Shown one piece after another: positions 16,557-26,032 of a DNA stretch of 64,000 nt. The DNA is taken from contig JAEURX010000040.1 in NCBI GenBank assembly GCA_016788885.1, positions 1 to 64,000 on the forward strand. Reading direction: 5' to 3'. Made by a program: the position numbers and the translations under genes. Each line of letters begins with the position of its first letter. The stretch's first letter is position 1. Source of the stretch: Nitrospira sp. GTDB taxonomy: Bacteria > Nitrospirota > Nitrospiria > Nitrospirales > Nitrospiraceae. The notes beneath the pieces are model-generated. The model was not told the DNA's origin. It did not search any database and worked only from the letters and a program-made list of their open reading frames with translations.

Positions 16557-19241
16557 TTACGCCGCATGAGCCCCAAGAAACACTTCAATCTCATTGAGAA
16601 TCGACGCCCGGATCGTTTCCAGGCGACCGGCCTCTTCCACCTTCTTCCCGTCCACACCGGTCACATAAAACACGTCGGCCACCTGATCGAGCCGGGTGGA
16701 AATCCGGGACGCATGCACCGACAAGCCCAATTGAAAAATGGCATTCGTGATAATGTACAGCAATCCCTGCCGATCATCCGCAAAAACATCAAGAATCGTA
16801 AACCGGTCGGATGTCTCGTTGTCGATGCGGACTTCCGCCGGTTGCCGATGGGCGGGCAATGATCGACCCAAGTGCAAGCGGGCACCGCGCCGCATCACGG
16901 CGTCGATCGATTGGCGGCCGGTCAACACCTCGACGATCGTCGCGCCGATGGATTCGCATCGCTCCGCCGGCGGAGCGCCCTGATAGTCGGGGTCGGCAAC
17001 TTGGAAGGTATCGACGACAACGCCGTCTTTCCTGGTCACAATCTGCGCGTCCAGAATCTGCAACCCGCCTGCCGCCATCACCCCGGCAATTTTTGAAAAC
17101 AATCCCGGGATGAGATCATTATGCGCAATCACGGCATATTCGCAGGTGCCTAACGGAGCATTGAATTCCGTTTCGACCACCACCCCGCCATCCTGCAGAC
17201 GGCGGACGGCGCCAAGGTGAGCGGCAATGCGCCGGGGGCTCGTACCGTAGGCATACCGTAACGGAAACTGTTCGAGTTCCGAGCGGATCCAGGTTTTGTC
17301 GGACGGGGAATTGTGATCTCCCTGCGACTGGGCCGCCACTTCATCCGCAATGCGCGCCAGCCGCTGCGGCTCATCGGCTGTCTCGCGCTCGCCGGACACT
17401 TCCTGCATCGCCCGCAGATACAGTTCAACCAGGAGGGACTCTTTCCATTTCGTGAGCACATCAGGACCGACGGCGGCGATGTCCGCGGCGGTCAAGGCCA
17501 GCAATTTGCGCAACACTTCCGGCGTGCCGACTTCGCGCGCGAACGGCAACAGCACCTTTTCATCGTAGGGATCGCGGCGGAAAGCGGTATGGGCCATCAA
17601 CAAATGCCGATGGACCAGCATGATCAGCGTTCGCGATTCCCGCTCATCGAACCCCAGGCGCGCCGCCGTTTCCTCCGCCAACCGCTTGCCGACTTCACTA
17701 TGGTCTTCTTCATGGCCCTTCCCCAGATCGTGAAGAAGCAGGGCCAGATGGAGCAGATCTTTCCGCTTGATCTCCCGATACACCTCTCCGAGTACGCCCG
17801 CATGATCGGTGAGCGCTTCCGCTTTCGCCACGGCCAGGAGACTATGCTCGTCAACCGTGTACTTGTGATACTGATTGAATTGCATCAGCCCACGGACACG
17901 CGAGAACGCCGGCACCAACTTCTCCAGCAGATGCGCACGATGCATCGCCTCAAGGGTTTTGGCCGTACCAGGTCCAGCTAGGATCGACAGGAACGTGCGT
18001 CCGGTCTCCGGCGTATGAAACTGCTCGACGGTGAGGGTTTCGGCATGCCGGTGAATGTCTTCCAGAAGAGAGGGATCAATACTGAGCTTGCGCGACCTGG
18101 CGAGATTGAACAGGGTCAGCAACAACGACGGCTGCCCCAGCACCTGGGAACGCAGTTCAACCGGGACGGTCAACGCCTCGCCATCGACGGCGAAATACTG
18201 GTCGATGCGGGGAGACGGCAGCCATCGCACGATTCGCTGCCAGAGCGAGCGGCGGCGGCAGCGTTCGACAAATCGCATCAAGGCCACATGCAGCCCCATC
18301 GTATGCCGATAGTATTGCTGCATGAACTGCTCAACCGCGAGCAAATGCGGCTGGTCGGCAAAGCCCCAGTGTTTGGCCAGCCAGACCTGTTCATCAAACG
18401 TCAGAATTTCCTGCGCCATGCCGGCTCGAATATGCAGAAATGAACGGACCCGCAGCAGGAACTCACGCGCATCCTTGATCGCGCGATAGTCCGCTTGGGA
18501 CAGAATGCCGCGGTCGGACAATTCTCGGATGGTGGGCGCCTGAAATCGCGCTGAGCCGATCCATTGCAGCAAATGCAGGTCCCGCAACCCGCCTTGGCTC
18601 TTCTTGACGTTCGGCTCGAGCAGATAGACCGTCTCGCCGAACTTCTGGTACTCACGCTGCCGTTCAGCCACCTTCTGGTCGAGATACCCGTCAAATCCGC
18701 TCGACACGACCTTGCGCACATACCGCGCATGAAATTGCTGAAAGAGCTCGGGGCTTCCCGCCAGAAACCGGGCCTCCATCATGGAGGTACGAACCGTCAG
18801 ATCAGCCAAGCCCAAATCGATACAATCCTGAATAGTTCGCACGCTATGACCGACCTGAAATCCGATGTCCCACAGCGGATGCAGCACCTGCTTCACCAAC
18901 TCGGGGATCACCTTGGCCGCATCCTGGTGAAAGAGGAACATCAGGTCGATATCGGAGTGCGGCGCCAATTCCCGCCGACCATAGCCTCCGATTGCCACGA
19001 GACAGCAATGCTGAAATCCGGCCGTGGTCAGCGCCTCGCCGCCGGTTCGCGCCGCAGTTCGGTATCGGCCGACGATCAATCCATCGACCAGATCCGTGGT
19101 GGCTGCGACCACCTCGTCACCGGACGCCCCGGCCAACAACCGCTGCTGAATGGCCTGGCGCTGTTCAGCCAGTAGTTGGGACACCACAATGGGAGCCGCG
19201 TCGCGCACCAACTGCGAATTTGCGTCCAACGCCTGCGACAT
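16557..19241 (-). CDS. glnD: PII uridylyltransferase/uridylyl-removing enzyme (GlnD), 894 aa
   Basis: Glutamine sensor that adds UMP to PII when glutamine is scarce and removes it when plentiful. Domain order: nucleotidyltransferase near residue 87 (GGYGRRELAPHSDIDLMFLF), PII-UTase linker, HD hydrolase near residue 507 (HDLGKGHEEDHSEVGK), and two C-terminal ACT domains (about 700-890). Length is normal for the family. It starts two bases after the glnB stop, so enzyme and substrate are made from one mRNA. Confidence 0.97.
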   Translation of the reverse strand: MSQALDANSQLVRDAAPIVVSQLLAEQRQAIQQRLLAGASGDEVVAATTDLVDGLIVGRYRTAARTGGEALTTAGFQHCCLVAIGGYGRRELAPHSDIDLMFLFHQDAAKVIPELVKQVLHPLWDIGFQVGHSVRTIQDCIDLGLADLTVRTSMMEARFLAGSPELFQQFHARYVRKVVSSGFDGYLDQKVAERQREYQKFGETVYLLEPNVKKSQGGLRDLHLLQWIGSARFQAPTIRELSDRGILSQADYRAIKDAREFLLRVRSFLHIRAGMAQEILTFDEQVWLAKHWGFADQPHLLAVEQFMQQYYRHTMGLHVALMRFVERCRRRSLWQRIVRWLPSPRIDQYFAVDGEALTVPVELRSQVLGQPSLLLTLFNLARSRKLSIDPSLLEDIHRHAETLTVEQFHTPETGRTFLSILAGPGTAKTLEAMHRAHLLEKLVPAFSRVRGLMQFNQYHKYTVDEHSLLAVAKAEALTDHAGVLGEVYREIKRKDLLHLALLLHDLGKGHEEDHSEVGKRLAEETAARLGFDERESRTLIMLVHRHLLMAHTAFRRDPYDEKVLLPFAREVGTPEVLRKLLALTAADIAAVGPDVLTKWKESLLVELYLRAMQEVSGERETADEPQRLARIADEVAAQSQGDHNSPSDKTWIRSELEQFPLRYAYGTSPRRIAAHLGAVRRLQDGGVVVETEFNAPLGTCEYAVIAHNDLIPGLFSKIAGVMAAGGLQILDAQIVTRKDGVVVDTFQVADPDYQGAPPAERCESIGATIVEVLTGRQSIDAVMRRGARLHLGRSLPAHRQPAEVRIDNETSDRFTILDVFADDRQGLLYIITNAIFQLGLSVHASRISTRLDQVADVFYVTGVDGKKVEEAGRLETIRASILNEIEVFLGAHAA

Positions 19242-19243
19242 AC

Positions 19244-19627
<384 letters not shown>

Positions 19628-20959
19628 TCACGAATAGGCGCGTTCATTATGTTGACTCAAATCCAGACCGGTCGCTTCCTCTTCGGGTGAAACCCGCAGT
19701 CCCGTCATCGCATCGACCAATTTGAGGATGGCAAAGGTGCCGACCAGTGAGAAGACCGTCGTGACGACCACGACCAGGAGTTGGATGCCGAACAAACCGG
19801 GATTGCCGAAGAACAGTCCATCGGCGCCTCCGGCATTGACGACTTTGCTGGCGAAGAGACCCGTCGCCAACACTCCGATCACCCCCCCGACTCCGTGGAT
19901 GCCCACGACGTCAAGCGAGTCATCATAGCCGAATCGCCCCTTCCAGACAATCGCCGCGTAGCAGGACATGCCTGCCACCAACCCGATTGCGATCGCGGAT
20001 AACGGGCCGATATACCCGGCTGCCGGCGTCACCGTCGCCAGACCGGCGACCGCGCCGCTGGCCAATCCCAATACCGTAGGTTTCCCGCGATGCATCCATT
20101 CCGCACCACACCAGGAGATGGCGCCCATACAGGCCGCCGCATGTGACGCAATAATGGCCGAGACCGCCACGCCGTTCGCCCCCAATGCGCTGCCTCCATT
20201 AAATCCAAACCAGCCGAACCACAGGAACCCGGTCCCGAGCAACGTCATCGGCAAATTGTGGGGCGCCATGTAATCCGTTCCATAGCCCCGCCGCTTCCCC
20301 AGCACAATTGCGCAGATCAGCGCCGACGCGCCGGAACTGATATGGATCACGGCCCCTCCGGCGAAGTCCAGCGCCCCCATCTGCGCCAACCATCCGCCGC
20401 CCCAGATCCAATGGGCCAGCGGCACATACACCAGCACCGACCACATGGCGGCAAACAGCACGACCGATGTGAACCGTTTGCGTTCGGCAAAGGCGCCCGT
20501 AATCAGCGCCGGCGCAATGGCCGCAAACATCAGCTGAAACAACATGAAGGCCTGGTGTGGAATCGTTGGGCCGTATACGGCATGCGGCGCGCTGCCCACC
20601 CCGCTGAGGCCGATCCAGTCCAGCCCTCCGATCACCCCGCCTTTATCCGGTCCGAAAGCCAGGCTATAGCCGAACAAGATCCATAGCAGGCTGACCACGC
20701 TCAGGATCATGATGCTCTGCATGATCGTCCCAAGCACATTCTTCGTACGCACGAGCCCACCGTAAAAGAGCGCCAACCCCGGCATCAGCATCGCCAGCAC
20801 GAATGCCGACGACACCAGCACCCATGCCGTATCCCCGCTATCCACCTTGAGCGGTGCTGTCTCCGCCCAGGCGTGCCCCCCTCCGAGCCCCATGAGCAGG
20901 GCCAATCCTGCCGCCGCACCCACGATGACCGTTTTCCGCAGTGCCGATGCCTTCACCAT
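19628..20959 (-). CDS. amtB: Ammonium transporter AmtB, 443 aa
   Basis: Trimeric inner-membrane ammonium channel. A cleavable signal-like start (MVKASALRKTVIVGAAAGLALLM..AWA) is followed by eleven hydrophobic helices. Family motifs are visible: FYGGLVRTKN, DFAGGAVIHISSG, HNLPMTLLGTGFLWFGWFGF (with a conserved histidine) and DVVGIHGVGG with the second pore histidine. The ATG at 20959 follows GAAGGAGGAC closely; a GTG one codon later is a possible alternative. The gene lies between a porin and PII, a functional set for ammonium uptake and its control. Confidence 0.96.
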   Translation of the reverse strand: MVKASALRKTVIVGAAAGLALLMGLGGGHAWAETAPLKVDSGDTAWVLVSSAFVLAMLMPGLALFYGGLVRTKNVLGTIMQSIMILSVVSLLWILFGYSLAFGPDKGGVIGGLDWIGLSGVGSAPHAVYGPTIPHQAFMLFQLMFAAIAPALITGAFAERKRFTSVVLFAAMWSVLVYVPLAHWIWGGGWLAQMGALDFAGGAVIHISSGASALICAIVLGKRRGYGTDYMAPHNLPMTLLGTGFLWFGWFGFNGGSALGANGVAVSAIIASHAAACMGAISWCGAEWMHRGKPTVLGLASGAVAGLATVTPAAGYIGPLSAIAIGLVAGMSCYAAIVWKGRFGYDDSLDVVGIHGVGGVIGVLATGLFASKVVNAGGADGLFFGNPGLFGIQLLVVVVTTVFSLVGTFAILKLVDAMTGLRVSPEEEATGLDLSQHNERAYS

Positions 20960-21033
20960 GTCCTCCTTCGGCTGTGCCGCCTGCCGAAAGGCCTCCCCCT
21001 TCACACCGCAAAGAAGGAGGCCCAGGCGGAAGC

Positions 21034-21912
21034 TTAAAACGTCTTCGTGAACTTCAGCTTATAGAAGTCTTGATTGTCTGTCAGGTCTTTACCCACCGTG
21101 AACCGGAAGGCCATGTTCCCCGGCAGCTTCATTTCGACATACGGGCCGATCCAGCGGTAGTAGTCTTGCGCTGCGCCCGGCGCACTGCTGTCCCGCGTGG
21201 TCAACAAATGCTCATAGTGCGCGCCGAGAGACCACATGCTGTTCATGCGCATGCCGGCGCTGACCCAGTAGTGGAGGAAATCCCACGTCCCACGGCCGCC
21301 GGTCTGACTGGTGCCCAAGCAATTGGTATCGACGAGCCCGCTGCACCCGGTCGCGCCGCCTCCGCCGCTGCCGCCTTCACTGCGGATCGCCTTGTAGTAG
21401 CCCAGGTAGAACTCGCCCTCGAACCGATCATCGACATAGTTCGCAATGATGTTCGGCACCGCGCCTTCAAAGGCCGTGGTGCGCTCGTTGACGCTCCCGC
21501 CACCGTTTGGAAAGAACCCGCCGCGTGACGACAAGAGGCTGCCATGCACGAACCCGATCATCGGCGTCACGGACAAACGCTTGTCGAGGAACGTGAAGTT
21601 CAGACCCACGTCCGTTTCGAGCCAGGGGGCGTTGTCATGCACGCCCACGCCGCTGATCATGGTCCAATAGGTGAAATTAAAGGCGAGTGCGATGTTGTCG
21701 GTCAATCCGTAGGTTCCGTAGATGGAGGGATTGAATCCGAAGAAACTGTCGGCCTGCATCGCCATGGTCACCGACACGGGGTGTTTGGTGGTGTCCATCA
21801 GGTCGTCCGTCGTCGCGGCTTGTGCCTCGACGAGCACCCCGCCCGCACCACCCACCACCAATGCCAACCCCAGGACCCATGCCCGTGCCATTCGCCCAAC
21901 CAGCATATTCAT
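21034..21912 (-). CDS. Outer-membrane beta-barrel protein (putative porin) ahead of amtB, 292 aa
   Basis: Start ATG at 21912 with GGAGG five bases upstream; a signal peptide follows (MNMLVGRMARAWVLGLALVV, cleavage near VEAQA). The mature protein has alternating beta-strand patterns (IALAFNFTYW, DVGLNFTFLDKRLSVTPMIGF, FEGEFYLGYYKAIR) and ends in phenylalanine (KFTKTF), typical of outer-membrane barrels. The position suggests ammonium or small-solute entry, but the substrate is inferred only from neighbours. First gene of the run to glnA. Confidence 0.7.
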   Translation of the reverse strand: MNMLVGRMARAWVLGLALVVGGAGGVLVEAQAATTDDLMDTTKHPVSVTMAMQADSFFGFNPSIYGTYGLTDNIALAFNFTYWTMISGVGVHDNAPWLETDVGLNFTFLDKRLSVTPMIGFVHGSLLSSRGGFFPNGGGSVNERTTAFEGAVPNIIANYVDDRFEGEFYLGYYKAIRSEGGSGGGGATGCSGLVDTNCLGTSQTGGRGTWDFLHYWVSAGMRMNSMWSLGAHYEHLLTTRDSSAPGAAQDYYRWIGPYVEMKLPGNMAFRFTVGKDLTDNQDFYKLKFTKTF

Positions 21913-21990
21913 GACGCCTCCAAAGAGAGAAGAAGTAAATGTGCCCTGCCCCCACACCGTCATACCCGACGATCTGTGAGCCCCGTCTCT

Positions 21991-22032
21991 CTGGCGCCAT
22001 TGCCAGTGTTGCTGACCGACGTCGTTGTCGGT
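21991..22032 (-). promoter_or_regulatory. Hexaloop hairpin pair without terminator, upstream of porin-amtB operon
   Basis: Minus strand: ACCGAC-AACGAC-GTCGGT (22015-22032), 8-nt linker, CTGGC-AATGGC-GCCAG (21991-22006). Both loops have six bases with A1 and G4. No U tract follows. Instead the bases after hairpin 2 (AGAGAGA, 21986-21992) are complementary to TCTCTCT (21924-21930) just before the GGAGG of the porin, and GGCG/CGCC adds pairs over the Shine-Dalgarno. Hairpin 2 would exclude that helix, suggesting translational rather than terminator control. Confidence 0.55.
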
Positions 22033-22046
22033 CTGGATGCTGCGGT

Positions 22047-23816
22047 CTAACGATACCCGTTGGTAATCGGCATCCGGCGATCTTTTCCGAATGCCCGATG
22101 CGTAATCTTGATGCCGAGGGGTGCCTGCCGCCGCTTATACTCGCTGCGATCGACCATCGCCATCACGCGCACGACCGTCTCCCGCGCGAACCCCATCGCC
22201 ACGATGTCTTCCAACGCGCGGTCTTCCTCGACATAGGCTTTGAGAATCGGATCCAGGATAGCGTATGGCGGCAGACTGTCTTCATCTTTTTGGTCGGGGC
22301 GCAACTCCGCAGTCGGAGGCCGCTCCAGCACACGTTTGGGAATGACCGGCGCAGGCCCGACCAGATTTCGCAGATGCGACAACTCATACACCATGGTTTT
22401 GGGCACGTCCTTGATCACGGCAAATCCCCCGGCCATGTCGCCGTACAACGTGGCATAGCCGACACTCATCTCGCTTTTGTTCCCGGTGGTCAGGACCAGG
22501 TGGCCGAACTTGTTCGAATAGGCCATGAGCAGATTTCCGCGAATCCGCGCCTGCAGATTTTCCTCGGTCGTGTCCGGACGACTCCCGGCGAATGGCTTCG
22601 ATAACACCCGGAGATAGCTCTTGAAGGTCGTCGTGATCGAGAGGGTATCCACCTGAATGCGAAGACGTCTGGCCAAATCGGCGACATCCTCCCGACTGGT
22701 GCGCGAGGTGTAGGGCGACGGCATGAAGACCCCGAGCACATTGTCCGCACCCAGCGCATCGACCGCAATCACCGCCGTCAACGCCGAATCCACGCCGCCG
22801 CTCAATCCGATGACCACTCGCCTGAACCCATTCTTGAGCACATAATCCTGCACGCCGAGCACCAGTGCGCGGTAGGCTTCATCCAGGCGCTCCAAGGGCA
22901 TTTCCAGAGGCGGCATCACCGTCGACGACGTTTTTCTCGCCGGCACCCGCACCTCCACCCGGTCGACCAATGCCGCAACGCGCGGCGACAGCGGCTTCTT
23001 CCGGCCCTCCCCCTGGCGCGCCCGCCCAACCGCCGCCACGTCCAGGTCGGCAACCAACAGGTCCTGCGCGAAGGCCTTGCCCCTCGCTACGACTTCCCCC
23101 GTCTGGTCCACAATCACGCTACAGCCGTCGAACACCAGCTCATCTTGCCCGCCAACCGTGTTCGTATAGGTGACGATCACTCGATTCTCGCGGGCCCGCG
23201 TCGCCAACACCTGCTCCCGCATCCGGCTCTTGCCCACATGAAACGGCGAGGCATTGATGTTCACGATCACCTCGGCACCCGCCGCCGCTTGTGCCCGGGT
23301 GGGACCTTCAGGAAACCAAATGTCTTCGCAGATATTGATCCCAATCGTGGTGCCGTTGAGGATCAGCAGCGGGAGGCGCGTCCCAGGGTGAAAATACCGG
23401 CTCTCATCGAACACCCCGTAGTTCGGCAGGTGCCGTTTGCAGTAGTTCGCCACGATTCGGCGCTCGGCGAGCACCGCCGCCGAGTTGTACAAACCATGCC
23501 GACCGACAGCGGGCGTAGTCGCTACCTTGGACAGGGAGTCTCCCGTTCCATCACGCCCGACATACCCCACCACCACCACCAGACCATGGGCATCCGCGGC
23601 CAACGCCTTCAGCGCGCGCTGCGCGTCATCGACAAACCGAGCCTTGAACAACAAGTCTTCGGGAGGATAGCCGGTAATGGCCAATTCGGGGAATGCCACG
23701 AGGTCCGCTTTGGCCCGACGCGCTTCTTTGATCCAAGCCTTGATCAACGCGGTGTTCCCGTCGATATCGCCGACCGTCGGATTGATCTGGGCCATGGCCA
23801 CCCGCAAGAACCGCAT
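22047..23816 (-). CDS. nadE: Glutamine-dependent NAD+ synthetase, 589 aa
   Basis: Last step of NAD synthesis: amidates deamido-NAD+ with ammonia drawn from glutamine. The N-terminal nitrilase-type glutaminase (about 1-270) has the catalytic Cys in NICEDIWFPEGP; the C-terminal ATP-pyrophosphatase domain has the P-loop SGGVDSALTAV near residue 337 and TGNKSEMSVGYATLYGD. Start at 23816 is favoured because it overlaps the stop of a small upstream ORF (TGATG); ATG at 23795 is an alternative. As a glutamine consumer linked to redox cofactors it carries an ANTAR-type leader like the nitrogen operons nearby. Confidence 0.96.
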   Translation of the reverse strand: MRFLRVAMAQINPTVGDIDGNTALIKAWIKEARRAKADLVAFPELAITGYPPEDLLFKARFVDDAQRALKALAADAHGLVVVVGYVGRDGTGDSLSKVATTPAVGRHGLYNSAAVLAERRIVANYCKRHLPNYGVFDESRYFHPGTRLPLLILNGTTIGINICEDIWFPEGPTRAQAAAGAEVIVNINASPFHVGKSRMREQVLATRARENRVIVTYTNTVGGQDELVFDGCSVIVDQTGEVVARGKAFAQDLLVADLDVAAVGRARQGEGRKKPLSPRVAALVDRVEVRVPARKTSSTVMPPLEMPLERLDEAYRALVLGVQDYVLKNGFRRVVIGLSGGVDSALTAVIAVDALGADNVLGVFMPSPYTSRTSREDVADLARRLRIQVDTLSITTTFKSYLRVLSKPFAGSRPDTTEENLQARIRGNLLMAYSNKFGHLVLTTGNKSEMSVGYATLYGDMAGGFAVIKDVPKTMVYELSHLRNLVGPAPVIPKRVLERPPTAELRPDQKDEDSLPPYAILDPILKAYVEEDRALEDIVAMGFARETVVRVMAMVDRSEYKRRQAPLGIKITHRAFGKDRRMPITNGYR

Positions 23817-23959
23817 CAGCAGATTTCCCCGGCATGGGCAGCATGCTCAAATCGGTCATTCAACGAGGCCGCAAGGAGCTCAGACACCGAGGCGTACTGT
23901 GAGTCGTACGTCGAGGTGGATGATCGACTGAGAACGAAGTTGAGGGCCGATTTCAGCAT
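23816..23959 (-). CDS. Small ORF translationally coupled to nadE (47 aa)
   Basis: ATG at 23959 and a TGA that overlaps the nadE ATG as TGATG. The 47 codons favour G or C at third positions like real genes of this genome. The product begins MLKSALNFVLSRSSTST and contains DSQYASVSELLAASLNDRFEH; I recognise no family. The start is 7 bases downstream of the terminator U tract of the antiterminator, so it is the first thing translated when transcription continues. It may be a small protein or a leader that couples translation to nadE. The ribosome site is weak (GAGCAGC). Confidence 0.45.
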   Translation of the reverse strand: MLKSALNFVLSRSSTSTYDSQYASVSELLAASLNDRFEHAAHAGEIC

Positions 23960-23966
23960 GCTGCTC

Positions 23967-24066
23967 AAAAAAAAAGTCCTCGGACCCACCATATTCGGTG
24001 GACCAGAGGACGTCGTTGTCCTGCGCCATCTCTATAAGGGATAGCCTCCTGAGACTCCGTTGTCCC
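23967..24066 (-). promoter_or_regulatory. ANTAR-type antiterminator leader of nadE
   Basis: Minus strand: GGGAC-AACGGA-GTCTC (24051-24066, one G-U pair), 28-nt linker, AGGAC-AACGAC-GTCCT (24007-24022), then a terminator where GAGGAC (24006-24011, sharing the second hairpin) pairs with GTCCTC (23976-23981) around an inner stem, followed by nine U (23967-23975). Six-base loops with A1 and G4 in both hairpins. Confidence 0.8.
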
Positions 24067-24082
24067 TGGAAAAGCTGGCGAA

Positions 24083-24112
24083 GGTATAACACCAGCCGGA
24101 ATCGGCTGTCAA
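24083..24112 (-). promoter_or_regulatory. Sigma-70-like promoter of the nadE leader
   Basis: TTGACA (24107-24112), 18-bp spacer, TATACC (24083-24088) on the minus strand; the transcript would begin near 24076, ten bases before hexaloop hairpin 1. Confidence 0.7.
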
Positions 24113-24181
24113 CCGACAGAGAAGGGCTTTTCTGACAACCTCCACGGTCCCGGCGCCGGTCTTGTGTTACAATCCCGGCCC

Positions 24182-25096
24182 ATGCGCCGCATGATTCAGC
24201 AGATGATGTCGCCGACAAGAGGCCACCTGCGTGGCTGGAAAACCTGGCTGATTATCCTCTCGTGTCTCGTGCTGGTCGCCTGCAGCTCAACCTCTCCACT
24301 GACCTCCGTCGGCGAAGGGCCGTTGGGATCCGTCTCGCTTGAACGCTTGCCCAGCCGGGGTACCACCGCGAAGTACGGGAGTCCTCAAGCCGCCTTTCAA
24401 GCGTCTCATCCGGCCACAGTGTCCGCATCGGCCATCTCCCACTTGCTCTCCGGACTGTTCATCTCAGGCCTCGATCGACCAGGGACCGTACTGCGGCAGG
24501 AGCGCTATCCATTGTTCTCTCAGGAAGAGACAGAATTTCTCACTCCGCTGATCATGCGCGCCCTCTCACAGGCAGGGCCGGACCAACGGGTGCGGTTCAC
24601 CCTGCAGGATGACGGACTCATCACCCAAGGCACGTTGTACCTGCACAGGACGACGCTTCGGATCGGTCTTTCTCACTATCGTGTCTCTCAGGGGCACAGC
24701 GACCCCAGGCCGGCGGTGCTCAGCTTGTCGTTTGCGCCAGCAGACGCGCTCGTGCGGGACGATGTGCCCCAGTCCTGGATGAATATCGAACCGGAACAAC
24801 CTCGCGTCGCAGTGTCACTCGAGGCCCTGAATCAACTCCCCGCTGCCGTCCCCGCTCCGACCGCGAACAAAACAGTCGCTGAAGTTGCACCTATTCCAGC
24901 CTCACCCGTATCTGAACAGACCAGCCTTCAACAGGAGCTGCAGGCCACGAAGGACGTGGTGGTCAAGCAGGCGCAGGAACTCCAGCAACTCAAGGCGGAA
25001 TTGGAATCGCTGCGACGCCAGCTCACGGAAAAAGAATCCGCCGCCCCGAAGACAAGACCGAAAACTGCTCCTCGCAAAGCTGCCCCTACCCCCTGA
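24182..25096 (+). CDS. Lipoprotein with C-terminal coiled coil, paralogue of 38662-39612 (304 aa)
   Basis: Start at 24182 (MRRMIQQMM). A signal peptide ends in the lipobox LVAC, so the protein should be lipid-anchored. The body shares with the protein at 38662-39612 the pattern V.LER.P.R..., FQASHP, VFSQE/LFSQEE, a following L.P.I..AL.QA..DQ.V.F, and a C-terminal heptad region (QELQQLKAELESLRRQL) with a Lys/Pro-rich tail. No known domain could be named. It is divergent from the nadE leader. Function unknown. Confidence 0.75.
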   Translation: MRRMIQQMMSPTRGHLRGWKTWLIILSCLVLVACSSTSPLTSVGEGPLGSVSLERLPSRGTTAKYGSPQAAFQASHPATVSASAISHLLSGLFISGLDRPGTVLRQERYPLFSQEETEFLTPLIMRALSQAGPDQRVRFTLQDDGLITQGTLYLHRTTLRIGLSHYRVSQGHSDPRPAVLSLSFAPADALVRDDVPQSWMNIEPEQPRVAVSLEALNQLPAAVPAPTANKTVAEVAPIPASPVSEQTSLQQELQATKDVVVKQAQELQQLKAELESLRRQLTEKESAAPKTRPKTAPRKAAPTP

Positions 25097-25148
25097 CGCC
25101 AGGTTCTCAGGTTCTGATGATCGTCACCAGACAGTCTTCAACCGCCTC

Positions 25149-26018
25149 CTAATAATGTCGAAGCGCCGGCCTCGTTAGACCGAGGACTTCGCGTCTGGTT
25201 GCATCCCAGAGGAGATCCTGCGCCATCGCCAACGCCTCGGGCGAACGGCTCACCAATTTGGCGGCCAATCCAGGGATGGGCGGCTCCGTGACTCCACCCA
25301 AGAGATCGCTGCCTAACGAGTCCAGTATTCCCGCGACCGTCTCGCGCACGACCGGCCATCGTGCCGGATCGACGGCATCACTCACCACGAAAAACGAGGC
25401 AACATAGTCGTACGGGGACAACAACCCGAACCCGGTCTGTTCCTGTTCCAGCCCGACATGATACCGCTCCAGCAATCGCGCCCCGGACGCCGTAGTGAGG
25501 TCAATTTCGTTGTGCAACGAAGTGAAGGCCCAGCGTTCGCCTCGGGCCACCCGGCCGGAGGCAAGACTGTCCCAGACAAGCGCGGTCGCGCCCTTGGCCA
25601 ATGTGACTGCCATGGTCTGAACGAAACGCGAGCCGGCGAACGGAATGGTGATCTCCGGGAACCACTCAATGACGGCACCCGGAGCAACCGACAGGGACAC
25701 AGACTGTTTCGACTCTTCCCCCAGAGAACGATACACGCGATTGGCGGAGGGAGTCGTCATGACCACATGCGCCCCCGCTTCCAGGACGGCATGAATCGAG
25801 AGAACGTCGCCGGCCACGAATCCCCCCGACGGGTTCACCAAGGAAGTGACGGCGCACCCGCTGTCGTCCAAATAGGCGGGGGGGAAGAAATGCCAGGGCG
25901 TAGAACAGCGGGATGTCGCCAGGATCGTGCGCGTTCCCTCGCGCCGATAACGAAGATCCAGGCAGCCGACCCGCCCGATGTTCGCCATGGCAGCGTGGTT
26001 CACAAGCAACGGCGGCAT
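25149..26018 (-). CDS. ureD: Urease accessory protein UreD, 289 aa
   Basis: Scaffold of the UreD-UreF-UreG complex that delivers nickel to apo-urease. Family features: LDLRYRREGTRTILA, the GGFVAGDVLSI segment, TTPSANRVYRS and the late region ASFFVVSD. Start at 26018 (MPPLLVNHAAMAN) is the first that leaves family-like sequence intact; an upstream in-frame codon at 26075 would overlap ureG. Last gene of the urea operon. Confidence 0.9.
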   Translation of the reverse strand: MPPLLVNHAAMANIGRVGCLDLRYRREGTRTILATSRCSTPWHFFPPAYLDDSGCAVTSLVNPSGGFVAGDVLSIHAVLEAGAHVVMTTPSANRVYRSLGEESKQSVSLSVAPGAVIEWFPEITIPFAGSRFVQTMAVTLAKGATALVWDSLASGRVARGERWAFTSLHNEIDLTTASGARLLERYHVGLEQEQTGFGLLSPYDYVASFFVVSDAVDPARWPVVRETVAGILDSLGSDLLGGVTEPPIPGLAAKLVSRSPEALAMAQDLLWDATRREVLGLTRPALRHY

Positions 26019-26032
26019 GATCGACTCGGCCC

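Noticed and set aside
22033-22110. Sigma-54 promoter ahead of the amtB operon
   Set aside because: No GG-N10-GC pair of -24/-12 quality was found, despite rpoN being in the window.
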